Shown here in pieces: positions 43,428-52,703 of a stretch of 64,000 nucleotides of DNA. Each line of letters begins with the position of its first letter. Position 1 is the stretch's first letter. The stretch spans positions 124,001-188,000 of the forward strand of contig NZ_PQBZ01000013.1 of assembly GCF_002964665.1 (NCBI RefSeq), in the 5' to 3' direction. The notes under the pieces are model-generated. The model saw only the letters and a program-made list of their open reading frames with translations. It was not told where the DNA came from and searched no databases. The position numbers and the translations under genes are program-made. Origin of the DNA: Pseudoalteromonas sp. T1lg23B. GTDB lineage: Bacteria; Pseudomonadota; Gammaproteobacteria; Enterobacterales; Alteromonadaceae.

Positions 43428-44876
43428 ATGGAAATTGTCATATTTACTATTTTATTAATATTATTCACTTTTTCAGGGGCATGGGCATCTAGGAAAAACA
43501 GGAATCAGGGTGATGAAGATTATTTATTAGCTGGGAATGACGTATCTCCTTTGGCCGCAGCGCTTTCTGCGGCGGCTACAAAATATAGTGGTTATATGTT
43601 TATTGCTATGATGGGCTACATATATACCTTTGGTCTTTCAGCTATTTGGTTGATGTGTGGTTTTCTATTCGGGGATATGTTGGCATATTTCTTTGTCCAT
43701 GAAAAAGTTCGACAGCAAACCATACGCACAGGTTCTTTGACTTTTGCTGAATTGGTTAGCAACTGGAATGGACAGAAAAATAATACGTTGAGAGTCTCAA
43801 TAGGATTAATTTCCTTAGTTTTTCTGATCACTTATGCGGCAGCGCAGTTTAGTGCGGGTGGTAAAGCACTGCATGTTTTATTCGGTTGGCATCAACATGT
43901 CGGTACGATCTTGGGGGGAATATTGATCCTCTCCTATTGTTTGTACGGTGGATTAAAGGCGTCGATAGTGACCGACGTCATTCAATCGGGCGTGATGATG
44001 GTGGCCATGTTTATGCTTTTGGCAGTGGCCGTTTACAATCTGGGTGGGGTTGGCGATTTTATCGCGCGTTTGGCAGAGGTATCTCCCTCGTATCTGGATC
44101 TCGGACTAGAGCGTTTTGGTTCATTTACAGCATTATTTTTGTTTATTTCAGGCTGGATGTTTAGTGGCATTGGTGTGATAGGTCAACCTCACGTAATGGT
44201 GCGTTTTATGGCGTTGGATAAAAATGCCAGTATTGCACGCTCAGGTGTATATTACTTTACTTGGAGTGCGGTATTTCTTTCATTGGTAATGGCAGTTGGT
44301 TTTGCTACACGTATTTATATTACCGATGTTATGAACTTTGACGCGGAATTGGCATTGCCAATGTTAACAACAATGTTGTTATCGAGCGTGGGTGTAGGGA
44401 TTATGATGGCGGGTATTTTTGCAGCGATTATGTCTACTACCGATTCACAGATTTTAAGCTGCTCGGCAGTACTAACAGAAGATTTAAAACTAGGGAAAGG
44501 GCGCTTTAACCGCATTCATTTTACTTTTGCGATGACGACACTCGCGTTGCTAATCAGCGTGTTTGCGGATGAAAGTGTCTTTACGTTAGTTATTTTGGCT
44601 TGGTCTGGACTATCAAGCGCGATCGGACCTTTGGCAATTTTACAAGCGCTAGGTAAAAAGTCACCTCAATGGCTGTCTTTATGTATGGTTTTTGGTGGTC
44701 TTGGGGTTTCAATCGCTTGGCGTATGGCAGGGTTTCATACTGCAATATACGAGGCGATGCCAGGAATGCTCAGTGGGTTTGTGATTTATTACCTTGGCTA
44801 TAGTTTGGTATTAAAGCGCTCGTCAGATGTTATGTTTTCCACGCAACAGCCAAGTGTTGATGGAGAGAGCAGCTAA
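43428..44876 (+). CDS. Sodium:solute symporter family transporter
   Basis: 482-aa membrane protein with about 13 helices, of the SSS/PutP-like fold. The sequence shows DEDYLLAGNDVSPLAAALSAAATKYSGYMFI near the N-terminus, helix 5-6 SAGGKALHVLFGWH and the FAAIMSTTDSQILSCSA sodium-site region (Ser/Thr pair). The substrate cannot be read from sequence; proline, organic acids and sugars are all possible in the family. The next gene, a CadC-like regulator, starts 2 nt after the stop. Confidence 0.88.
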   Translation: MEIVIFTILLILFTFSGAWASRKNRNQGDEDYLLAGNDVSPLAAALSAAATKYSGYMFIAMMGYIYTFGLSAIWLMCGFLFGDMLAYFFVHEKVRQQTIRTGSLTFAELVSNWNGQKNNTLRVSIGLISLVFLITYAAAQFSAGGKALHVLFGWHQHVGTILGGILILSYCLYGGLKASIVTDVIQSGVMMVAMFMLLAVAVYNLGGVGDFIARLAEVSPSYLDLGLERFGSFTALFLFISGWMFSGIGVIGQPHVMVRFMALDKNASIARSGVYYFTWSAVFLSLVMAVGFATRIYITDVMNFDAELALPMLTTMLLSSVGVGIMMAGIFAAIMSTTDSQILSCSAVLTEDLKLGKGRFNRIHFTFAMTTLALLISVFADESVFTLVILAWSGLSSAIGPLAILQALGKKSPQWLSLCMVFGGLGVSIAWRMAGFHTAIYEAMPGMLSGFVIYYLGYSLVLKRSSDVMFSTQQPSVDGESS

Positions 44877-44878
44877 AA

Positions 44879-46672
44879 ATGCCTGGATATCAATTCGCTG
44901 ACTATGAATTTGATACAGCTCAAAAATTATTATGTTTAAAAAACTCGGTTGATAGTGATGGCCCTCGTTGCATACCACTTAGAAATAAGGTTGCTAAGTT
45001 ACTCTGCTACTTGATTGAAAACAGAGAGCGTGTGGTAAGTAAAGAAGAGCTATTAGATGCTATTTGGGCGCAGAATGTGCTTCGAGAAAACTCCCTGACC
45101 CAAAGTGTCAGAGAGCTAAGGAGTGTGCTAAACGACAATGCACAGTCACCAGAGTATATAAAAACCTTCACTCAACTTGGTTATAGATGGGTCTGTGAAA
45201 CATCAGCCATTACAACCGAGGCGGCAGAGGTTGCTGTTCAACCAAGACATCAATCCCAGTTGGCTAAGCGCTTCTGGATGGTGTTATTGGGGGTGCTATT
45301 TGTGGTGGTTCTGGGGGGATATTTGTTATCCAACGCTGATTCAGGTGTCTCGCTTGAAAAGCAAAAAATAACAAAGAACTCATTAATGATACTCCCTTTG
45401 AACAATGCGACAAACGATCCGAGCATGAGTTGGTTGGAGTTAGGTTTAGCAGACATGCTGGCCGTTACGTTACAGGGTGATAGTCGGATTCAAGTAACTT
45501 CTCCTGCGTCAGGAAGGTTACTTTTAGTCGAAAAAGGTTTGAGTTGGCCTGCGAGCAGGATACAGATCAAAGCTATTTTAGAGGAACAAGGGATTGCCGC
45601 GGCTTTGCTGGGAAGTGTTCGTCTTTATGACGGGCAGCAAGTTTTAGACTTTATGATTGTGTATGCCAATGGTGATGTGAAGCAAGGGAGTATGGCTTTT
45701 GCGTCTTTGCCAGCTGAAGTACTAAAAATTAGCAGGCAAATTATCACGCTCATGTTATCCGAAGACCCTGTCGGTCAATTGCAGGTTAAGGGTGAGCCTG
45801 TGGAGTCTTTGGCTATTGCTCAGGGGCTGGCGCAGTTTTACCAATCAGGACCGCTACTGGCGCAGAAATATTTTAAAGCGGCTTTGGAAATTAATAAGCA
45901 CAATTACTGGACGTACATCTATCTGGCAAACGCACAGTTGGCCAGCGGGCAATGGCAATTAGCTACGCAGACGCTAGAGCATATATCGCAAAGTGCTATG
46001 GATAAAGATGCTTATTTGAATGCGTACGTATACTTTTTGCAAAGTGAGATAGCATTTCGTCGTGGGGTGTTAGCACCACAACAAATTGAACGCACCATTG
46101 AACAGGTAAAGCGTTCAACGAATGTAGAACTATTGGCTAGGAGCTTCCGTTTACAGGCAAGTTTGGCAGCGACTCTTGGAGACTGGCATGGGTATCAAAG
46201 CTGGAGTGAACAAGCTAATGCATTGGCGACAGTTGATGATATGTTTTATTTTACGACTGACTTTTTATTGTTGGATGCCAGTGAGCATAGTTTAGATAAG
46301 AATTTGATATCGTATTTATACCGTAAAAACAAAGGCGAATTTGAGAAGCAAACAAATGGACATAAGTATGATTTGCTAAATGGTAAGTTGCAGGCAGATG
46401 TAAATATGTCTATTGGTATTAACCCTGAGTATAGTTTGCAGACAAGGCATCAGTCCTTAAAAAAAGCAGTTGCTTTATACCGCTCTTATCATTTCCGTTG
46501 GGAGCTGGCTCATGCTTTATATTATTTAGGTAAGTTCTCTTATAAGGACGAGTGTGAGCTATCAAGAGGATATTTTCTTGAAGCCCAAACAATTGCTATA
46601 GAGCTGGATGCGCAGTACTTAAGAAAGTTTATAAAAAAAATGCTTGATAACCGTCAGTGTAATATAAATTAA
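44879..46672 (+). CDS. CadC-like membrane-bound winged-helix regulator with TPR-like domain
   Basis: 597 aa. The N-terminal OmpR-type winged helix covers about residues 5-105 (LCYLIENRERVVSKEELLDAIW, ENSLTQSVRELRSVLNDN, FTQLGYRWV). One transmembrane helix (about 132-150) is followed by a periplasmic TolB-like segment (SLMILPLNNATNDPSMSWLELGLADMLAVTL) and helical TPR-like repeats. It lies 2 nt after the symporter and is probably co-transcribed with it, suggesting that it senses or controls the transported substrate. It is the second regulator of this kind in the window, but its periplasmic domain differs from that of the RiPP regulator. Confidence 0.87.
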   Translation: MPGYQFADYEFDTAQKLLCLKNSVDSDGPRCIPLRNKVAKLLCYLIENRERVVSKEELLDAIWAQNVLRENSLTQSVRELRSVLNDNAQSPEYIKTFTQLGYRWVCETSAITTEAAEVAVQPRHQSQLAKRFWMVLLGVLFVVVLGGYLLSNADSGVSLEKQKITKNSLMILPLNNATNDPSMSWLELGLADMLAVTLQGDSRIQVTSPASGRLLLVEKGLSWPASRIQIKAILEEQGIAAALLGSVRLYDGQQVLDFMIVYANGDVKQGSMAFASLPAEVLKISRQIITLMLSEDPVGQLQVKGEPVESLAIAQGLAQFYQSGPLLAQKYFKAALEINKHNYWTYIYLANAQLASGQWQLATQTLEHISQSAMDKDAYLNAYVYFLQSEIAFRRGVLAPQQIERTIEQVKRSTNVELLARSFRLQASLAATLGDWHGYQSWSEQANALATVDDMFYFTTDFLLLDASEHSLDKNLISYLYRKNKGEFEKQTNGHKYDLLNGKLQADVNMSIGINPEYSLQTRHQSLKKAVALYRSYHFRWELAHALYYLGKFSYKDECELSRGYFLEAQTIAIELDAQYLRKFIKKMLDNRQCNIN

Positions 46673-47130
46673 TTATTTGTGGCTTATTATTGCTTATATG
46701 AATACATTGCGTTTGTTTCATGTTCCCACAGTAATTTTTGGCTGAGGTTAGAGCTTGTACGCCTTTTTGAAAGATATTTTATATTCTGGATGATACGTCG
46801 GATTTAGCTTGTTAGAGCGCACTCTAAGCTGGAGTTTTTTTCGACTTTATAGGTTGATGAATTTTTTTATTTTTAGATTTCAAACTTGATGATGTTATAC
46901 AACTGACACTTCACTTTTTAAATTTAAGAATAATCAAATAAACGGTGGCTCACTCTTAAGAGTGCCTCAGCCACAGATGTTTTAAATAACAGAAGATCAT
47001 TTTGATAAAAATACAGACGGGATAGTTTTGTCCGATTTTTAGACTGTGATAGTAGATTTCGAGGTGTGATCTAGGATCGGAACGCGCTCAGAAATTGGGG
47101 GTATATTCATGCCAAGACTAAGGAGGATAC
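46673..47130. other. Intergenic region upstream of the GMC oxidoreductase
   Basis: About 460 bp, AT-rich. A hairpin at 46945-46974 (GTGGCT...AGCCAC with CACTCTT/AAGAGTG inside) may be a terminator. The AGGAGG ribosome-binding site for the next gene is at 47120. No gene seen. Confidence 0.45.
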
Positions 47131-49401
47131 ATGAGTAATAATAAAAAAAATGATAAGGAAGAATTGCGTTCAAAAGCGGGGAATATGAGCCGCCGTACCT
47201 TTTTGAAAGGAAGTGCCGTTGCGGTTGCTGCTGCAAGTGGTAGCGCGTTAGCTCATACCAACTATTCATCAAAAAAGAAGCATCTAGATTTTGATGATGA
47301 ATATGATTACGTGATTGTAGGTGCCGGACCTGGTGGTGGCCCAGTCGCTGCCAATCTTGCCCGTGCAGGTTACAGAGTCGCGATTTTGGAAGCTGGCTTA
47401 GACCCTATGTCTGAGCGTGCAAACAAAGCGGACCCCTCTACGAGCTTTATATATGAAACGCCGGGCTTCTTTGGTGGTGCTTCTGAGCATGCCTTATTAA
47501 GCTGGGATTTCTTTACCGATCACTTTGCAAACTTAGAGCAGCAGCGCAAAGACTTCAAATATGTTGAAGGCAAAGGGGTGTTGTATCCTCGTGGCTCATG
47601 TTTAGGCGGTTCAGCGTCACATAACGCACTGATCTTCTGTTATCCACATGACAGTGACTTTGATGAAATTGTACAAATGACGGGCGATGAGTCTTGGAAT
47701 AGCGCAGCGATGCGTGACTACTTTGTGCGCATTGAAGATTGTCAGTACTGTCAACCTGATGCAGAAGGTCATGGCTTCAATGGCTATATCCCAACCAGCC
47801 TAATAGAACAAGATGCTTATGAAATCTTCCCAGAGTTCAAAGATATTGGCCTAGCGGGTGCAACATTATCAGATTCTTACTACCAAGGTAATACAGAGTT
47901 AGATGTAAACCACCCGCTGGTGGCAACGGGATCGGTCGGTTACTTCAAGACACCGATGAACACACTTAACAAGAAGCGTGTTGCTATTCGTGAACGTCTA
48001 ATCGAGACACAACAGCAGTACCCTGACAACTTATTCATTATCACCAATGCGCTGGTCACTAAAGTAGTGACCCACAAGAAAATGGCGGTAGGTGTTGAGT
48101 ATATGGCAGAAGGCGGCCAATCATATAAAGCCCATAAGTTGAGTGAGTTTGCAGACAAAGGTGTAAAAACTAGGATCCGCGCAAAACGTGAAGTTATCTT
48201 AGCTGGGGGTGCTTTTAATACACCACAGTTATTGAAACTATCAGGTATTGGTCCTAGAAAAGAGCTTAAGCAGCATGGTATTAAAGTGGTAAAACACTTG
48301 CCTGGCGTGGGTGAAAACCTACAAGACCGCTATGAAGTGCCTGTGATCTTTAATCTAAAAGACAGTAACAAGCTATTCGAACGCTGCCAAGCATTCCAAG
48401 TTGATGATCCGTGTTTAGCTAGCTATATCAATGGTGAGTGGCAAACGGATGGTCAGGTGCGTAATTTCTCTGGTCCTTACGCGAGTAACCCTGTGTATGC
48501 AAGTCGTATCATGAAGTCGAGCCACGCTAAAAATATGCCTGATATATTCTTAGTAGGCTTACCGATTGCCTTTAAGGGTTACTATCCACAATACTCTCTA
48601 GAGCCAATTACTAATCACTGGACTTGGCTTGTATTGAAAGTACACAACGAAAATTCGGCTGGGCGAGTTAAACTTCGTTCCGCAGATCCAACAGACACGC
48701 CATTAATTAACTTCCATTATTTTGAAGAAGGCAATGCAGACGAGTCGGATCTAAAAGCGGTGGTTGAAGGTATCCGTCATGTGCGTGAATTCATGCTTGA
48801 TGGCTCGGCTCAACAGCACCTTGCGGGTGAAGCAATTCCTGGTATTGATGTTGATAGCGATGAGCAATTAGAGCAATACATTCGTAACGTGGCTTGGGGT
48901 CACCATGCGTCTTGTACAGCAAAAATTGGCTCTGACAGAGATCCTATGGCCGTACTTGATAGTCGCTTTAGAGTTCGCGGCGTTGCTAACTTACGTGTTG
49001 TGGATGCGTCAGCATTTCCGAAGACACCTGGGTTTTTCCCAACAGCAGCGATCATCATGATCAGTGAAAAAGCATCTGATGTTATTTTAGCTGACGCTGA
49101 ATGTGCATCTGATGTTAAATGTCACGGATACGCTTCATGGGATCCAAAAGAGGTATACACAGAGGGCGATATGGTGACCTATAACGGCATCGTTTATCGT
49201 GCGAAGTGGTTCTCTAAAGGTGATAACCCAGACAATGGACATCCATGGCGTGAAGTCGATCCAATAGCACGCCCTTGGCGCAGTGATCTTGATTATGAAC
49301 GCGGCGACCAAGTGGTTTATGAGCAGCAAACCTATCAGGCGCGCTGGTATAGCGCAAATGAGAAACCTGCGAATAGTAAAGCTTGGAAACTTGTTAAGTA
49401 A
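47131..49401 (+). CDS. Tat-exported GMC oxidoreductase with two C-terminal CBM5/12-like modules
   Basis: 756 aa. A twin-arginine signal (SRRTFLKGSA, about residues 20-30) precedes a GMC/choline-dehydrogenase-type flavoenzyme: FAD site DYVIVGAGPGGGPVAANL (about 60-77), YPRGSCLGGSASHNALIF, GGAFNTPQLLKLSGIGP, LPGVGENLQDRYEVPV, active-site WGHHASCTAKIG and VVDASAFPKTPGFFPTAA. The last ~92 residues are two repeats (about 664-709 and 710-756) with aromatic W-x-P-K-x-V-Y-x-x-G-D-M-V-x-Y, the pattern of CBM5/12 chitin-binding modules. The substrate is likely an alcohol or sugar presented on an insoluble polymer. The strong ribosome-binding site is AGGAGG. Confidence 0.88.
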   Translation: MSNNKKNDKEELRSKAGNMSRRTFLKGSAVAVAAASGSALAHTNYSSKKKHLDFDDEYDYVIVGAGPGGGPVAANLARAGYRVAILEAGLDPMSERANKADPSTSFIYETPGFFGGASEHALLSWDFFTDHFANLEQQRKDFKYVEGKGVLYPRGSCLGGSASHNALIFCYPHDSDFDEIVQMTGDESWNSAAMRDYFVRIEDCQYCQPDAEGHGFNGYIPTSLIEQDAYEIFPEFKDIGLAGATLSDSYYQGNTELDVNHPLVATGSVGYFKTPMNTLNKKRVAIRERLIETQQQYPDNLFIITNALVTKVVTHKKMAVGVEYMAEGGQSYKAHKLSEFADKGVKTRIRAKREVILAGGAFNTPQLLKLSGIGPRKELKQHGIKVVKHLPGVGENLQDRYEVPVIFNLKDSNKLFERCQAFQVDDPCLASYINGEWQTDGQVRNFSGPYASNPVYASRIMKSSHAKNMPDIFLVGLPIAFKGYYPQYSLEPITNHWTWLVLKVHNENSAGRVKLRSADPTDTPLINFHYFEEGNADESDLKAVVEGIRHVREFMLDGSAQQHLAGEAIPGIDVDSDEQLEQYIRNVAWGHHASCTAKIGSDRDPMAVLDSRFRVRGVANLRVVDASAFPKTPGFFPTAAIIMISEKASDVILADAECASDVKCHGYASWDPKEVYTEGDMVTYNGIVYRAKWFSKGDNPDNGHPWREVDPIARPWRSDLDYERGDQVVYEQQTYQARWYSANEKPANSKAWKLVK

Positions 49402-49419
49402 AGTCATTCTGCGATGAGT

Positions 49420-49464
49420 ATAGTTGTATTGCAAAAGCAACAATGGCGTTTGCACTGCAACTAT
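49420..49464 (+). terminator. Hairpin after the GMC oxidoreductase gene
   Basis: Nested arms ATAGTTG/CAACTAT and TGCAAA/TTTGCA form an interrupted stem 19 bp after the GMC stop; a third TATAGTTG follows near 49480. No strong U run. Confidence 0.5.
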
Positions 49465-49489
49465 ATTTAGCACAACAATATAGTTGTCA

Positions 49490-49517
49490 TTGACTTGACA
49501 AAAAAATAAAGTAGGAT
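49490..49517 (+). promoter_or_regulatory. Candidate promoter of the LuxE/PaaK-like gene
   Basis: TTGACT (49490-49495) and TAGGAT (49512-49517) with 16-bp spacing, about 210 bp before the gene. The start codon at 49731 follows a long leader. The -35 is close to consensus; the -10 matches 4 of 6. Confidence 0.5.
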
Positions 49518-49730
49518 CGTCGCTCGAATAAAATATTTTAACAAAAGTGTAACTGTTTTTGTTTCATTTGTTAAAATAAAGATTCAAGTGAGTTTAAGGA
49601 AAAACAACAGCCCAGCGAGCGAAGGATTGGTCGTGTGATCGAAAGCGTTAAAAATATCAAAATAGCCAAAGTATTGAGCCTTAAGTGAAAGCATAGTTTC
49701 ACCAAAATTTATGTGAGGGATTCATTTAAT

Positions 49731-50915
49731 ATGAAACATAGTGATGTAAATATACCTGAGAAAGTAATTGCGTTTGGCGAACATGCCCTTGATGTAAGTA
49801 ATCAAGAGCTTGATTGCGCACCTTATTCAAACGAATATTATGAGCTTTGCTTTGAATACACGCGTACTTTGCCTGAAGTATGTAGTTTCTATCGCCAGCG
49901 TTTTGAGCAGGCCGGTATTGACCCATCTACAATTACTAATAGAGACGCTTTTGAAGCTATCCCGCCAATGTCAAGCGGTGAGGTAAGCGCACTAACTGAC
50001 AGTACGCTGTTACCTGACGCCACAAGAGAATGTTTGAAAACTGGTTTTTTCAATATGCCAGTACAAAAAAAACTATGGCGCAAATTCACAACGAGTGGCT
50101 CTAGTGGATTACGTCCCAAGGTATCTTATTACACGCGTGATGACTGGGAAGTCTTGGTGACAACCGGTGCGAGAATGCTTGCATCGCATATTCCATTTTA
50201 CAAAATTTCACGTGCTCTAAACTGTTTTAACGGTGGTCATGTTGGCGCTAAATTCCAAGAAGACATTTTTTCTACATTAGGTGTTTCTGTTGAAGGTGTT
50301 CACATTAGTCGTACTACACCAGAGGCTGTATTAGAGCAGTTGGCTATCAGTGGTGCGAAAGAACTGGGTGGATTCAATACGCTAATTATTCCTCCTGGTC
50401 TGCCTAAAGGAATGCAAGGGGCAAGCAAAGGTACAAACCTTGACTCTCTGCTTGAAATCGATGTGGACAACATCATTGGTAAAAACATTCGCGTCATTCT
50501 AACCAGTGGCACCCCTCGTGAAGCACCAGGTTTAAACCTACGCCAGCGTGTTTGGGAAGCGAATGAGCTAGCAGGGCAAGAAAGAACGCAATTCTTTGAA
50601 ATGTATGGCTTCTCAGAAAGCTTACCCAATGCGATGGATTGTGAAATGAACGACGGTTTACATTTAGCGCCTGGACCAACTTTTACCGAAGTGTTAGACG
50701 AAAACACGGGTAAGCATGTGAAAAGCGGAGAAAAAGGCTTTGTTGCAATTACAGGTCTTAGAAATGGTTCTCGCTTCTTACGCTACTTAGTTGGTGATGA
50801 AGCTGTGTATGTAGATGAGCCGTGTAAATGCGGTAAAACTTCACCACGTTTAAAGAACATTGAACGCGTAAAAGAAATCGAAAGGCTGCAACAGGGTTGT
50901 GGTGGCGGTTTATAA
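49731..50915 (+). CDS. LuxE/PaaK-like adenylate-forming ligase
   Basis: 394-aa member of the AMP-forming family. The phosphate-binding loop is KFTTSGSSGLRPKVSYY (about residues 110-126), the adenine region is FFEMYGFSESLPNAMDCE, and the A8-like region is LRYLVGDEAVYVDEPCKCGK with a CxC like that of PaaK. Length and lack of the large C-terminal domain resemble LuxE acyl-protein synthetase and phenylacetate-CoA ligase. It activates a carboxylic acid as acyl-AMP for transfer to a thiol. The LuxC-like reductase follows, so the pair could reduce an acid to an aldehyde. I start at ATG 49731; an earlier GTG lacks a ribosome-binding site. Confidence 0.78.
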   Translation: MKHSDVNIPEKVIAFGEHALDVSNQELDCAPYSNEYYELCFEYTRTLPEVCSFYRQRFEQAGIDPSTITNRDAFEAIPPMSSGEVSALTDSTLLPDATRECLKTGFFNMPVQKKLWRKFTTSGSSGLRPKVSYYTRDDWEVLVTTGARMLASHIPFYKISRALNCFNGGHVGAKFQEDIFSTLGVSVEGVHISRTTPEAVLEQLAISGAKELGGFNTLIIPPGLPKGMQGASKGTNLDSLLEIDVDNIIGKNIRVILTSGTPREAPGLNLRQRVWEANELAGQERTQFFEMYGFSESLPNAMDCEMNDGLHLAPGPTFTEVLDENTGKHVKSGEKGFVAITGLRNGSRFLRYLVGDEAVYVDEPCKCGKTSPRLKNIERVKEIERLQQGCGGGL

Positions 50916-51001
50916 ACTGCTTTGAACTATCAGGTGCTACCGAATGCTTTTGCTGTAGCACCTATATTTAGTAATACTGTTAATGGAATATAAAGTTTAT
51001 C

Positions 51002-52357
51002 ATGCAAGAAATAATTCAACTAAACAACATCATCAATGGTAATGAAAGAGAAGCTGAAGAGCGCAAAGTTGCTGGTCGTTTTAGCTTCCCTGTAACCACG
51101 GATCAAGACCTAAGCTTCGCGTTAAAGCTAACTCGTGTGCAAAAGTCGCAGCCTATTAATAAAGTGATTGAAGCGCTGTCAAAAATTGGTAGAGATGCGA
51201 ATTGGATCACAGATGAAGATCTAAAGATTCAAGCAGAATTAAGTGGTAGCCCGATTAAACACATGCGTAAGTCGATTGATGTGATCAACACTTGGCTCGC
51301 TGGCTTAAAAGACTATGTACAAATCAATGGCAAGCTAAAGCCGGTACAGGGTACAGATGAACCAAAAGAAGTGTTACTAGACGACAAAGGCATGCTATTC
51401 CGTGGCGGTCTATCTACCATGTTTGTATTGGCCGGTGATGAAGTTGCTATCGCGCCTTGGAACATCGCCCAAGCGATGCTTGCAGATTCACGAGCAATTG
51501 TGAAACCTAGTAAAATTGAGCCACTAAGCGCATATTTATTCACCAAAGCCATTATTGCCGAGGGTTTAACGCCACCATCGTTGCTGTATATCAGCCGTGA
51601 CTCAGAAGCCGAACAAGACTTGGTTAAAAAGGCCATTAAACTGACACAGCAGTCTGTAATTTATGGTGAAGATCACACTGTAGACGCAATTTGTGGACCA
51701 TTTGGTTTCCGTGTAGACCATAAGTCAATCACGTTCTTGACGGGTCGCTCAGGTGCTATCGTGTGGGATGATGCGGATGTGCAACTGACTGCGGCAGCCA
51801 TTGTAAGAGGTGCCACAGACGACAGGGGTAACCGTTGTAACTCTACTAAGAAAGTTTTTGCGCCTCGTGCTATGGCGTCCGCGTTGCAAGCGGCGATGGT
51901 TGCAGAAGCTGATAAACTCGTGCGTGGAGCGCCACAAGATGACGCGACGGATCTTGGCCGTTCAGAGCCACAGGCACGTGAAATCGCACAGGGCTGGACA
52001 AGCTCAGGTCAGGTTTTCTATGACCGTGATATGTTCTTCATGACGGTTGAAAAAGAAGCGCCAGTATTGCGTGAAGAGATCCCCTACCCAACAGTTTCAG
52101 TGTGCTACTACGATGAGGGTGAAGACCCAGTTGAGTTAGCTAACGAGAGCGTTCGTGGTACTCCTCTTGGGGCATCTATAGCATTGTCTTTATTTACAAG
52201 CGATGAAAACCGTTATCTAGAAGCGGCTTCACGTCTTGATACCTGTAAAGCATTACATAACTTACCGTCAACAGAGTTTGATTTCTGGACAACACATCAG
52301 CGCTTGCACTTGTTTACAGAGCTGATGAGACGCACTGAGTTAATTACAAACAACTAA
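51002..52357 (+). CDS. LuxC-like acyl-CoA reductase (aldehyde dehydrogenase superfamily)
   Basis: 451 aa. The aldehyde-dehydrogenase fold is seen in FVLAGDEVAIAPWNIAQAMLADSRAIVKPSKIEPLSAYLF (cofactor region), with the likely catalytic Cys in RGNRCNSTKKVFAP. LuxC-type enzymes reduce an activated acyl group to an aldehyde with NADPH. It lies 86 bp after the LuxE/PaaK-like gene. No luxAB genes are present, so this is not a bioluminescence operon; the aldehyde is probably an intermediate. Confidence 0.8.
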   Translation: MQEIIQLNNIINGNEREAEERKVAGRFSFPVTTDQDLSFALKLTRVQKSQPINKVIEALSKIGRDANWITDEDLKIQAELSGSPIKHMRKSIDVINTWLAGLKDYVQINGKLKPVQGTDEPKEVLLDDKGMLFRGGLSTMFVLAGDEVAIAPWNIAQAMLADSRAIVKPSKIEPLSAYLFTKAIIAEGLTPPSLLYISRDSEAEQDLVKKAIKLTQQSVIYGEDHTVDAICGPFGFRVDHKSITFLTGRSGAIVWDDADVQLTAAAIVRGATDDRGNRCNSTKKVFAPRAMASALQAAMVAEADKLVRGAPQDDATDLGRSEPQAREIAQGWTSSGQVFYDRDMFFMTVEKEAPVLREEIPYPTVSVCYYDEGEDPVELANESVRGTPLGASIALSLFTSDENRYLEAASRLDTCKALHNLPSTEFDFWTTHQRLHLFTELMRRTELITNN

Positions 52358-52421
52358 ACAACACTGAGTGATCTCATGCGTGAGATCGCTTGAACAAGCA
52401 CATTTATATATGGAGTAAATT

Positions 52422-52703
52422 ATGTCTGCATTAATCATCGTTAAGCTAAAAGTTAAAGATATGGAAAAGCTAAAAGAGTACTCAGCGCAAACGGGTGCTA
52501 TTTTAGAAAAGTTCGACGGTAAAGTGCTAATCAAAGGTGCACCAACAGTTCTATGTGGTGACGTAGCTGGTTTTGATAAAACGGTTGTTTTTGAATTTCC
52601 AAGCAGAGAAGCAGCGGAAGGCTGGTACAACTCGCCTGAATATCAAGCGTTAATCGCAATTCGTGACGAAGCGATGGATTGTACGTTTGAGATTGCTGCA
52701 TAA
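52422..52703 (+). CDS. DUF1330 domain protein
   Basis: 93-aa dimeric alpha-beta barrel-type protein. The KVLIKGAPTVLCGD and FEFPSREAAEGWYNSPEYQAL segments are typical of DUF1330. The family has no fixed function; members are often single small proteins beside metabolic genes. It lies 64 bp after the LuxC-like reductase on the same strand. Confidence 0.9.
   Translation: MSALIIVKLKVKDMEKLKEYSAQTGAILEKFDGKVLIKGAPTVLCGDVAGFDKTVVFEFPSREAAEGWYNSPEYQALIAIRDEAMDCTFEIAA

Noticed and set aside
49731-52357. A bioluminescence (lux) operon because of the LuxE- and LuxC-like genes
   Set aside because: No luxA, luxB, luxD or luxG is present and the context is a metabolic cluster; the two enzymes belong to wider families.
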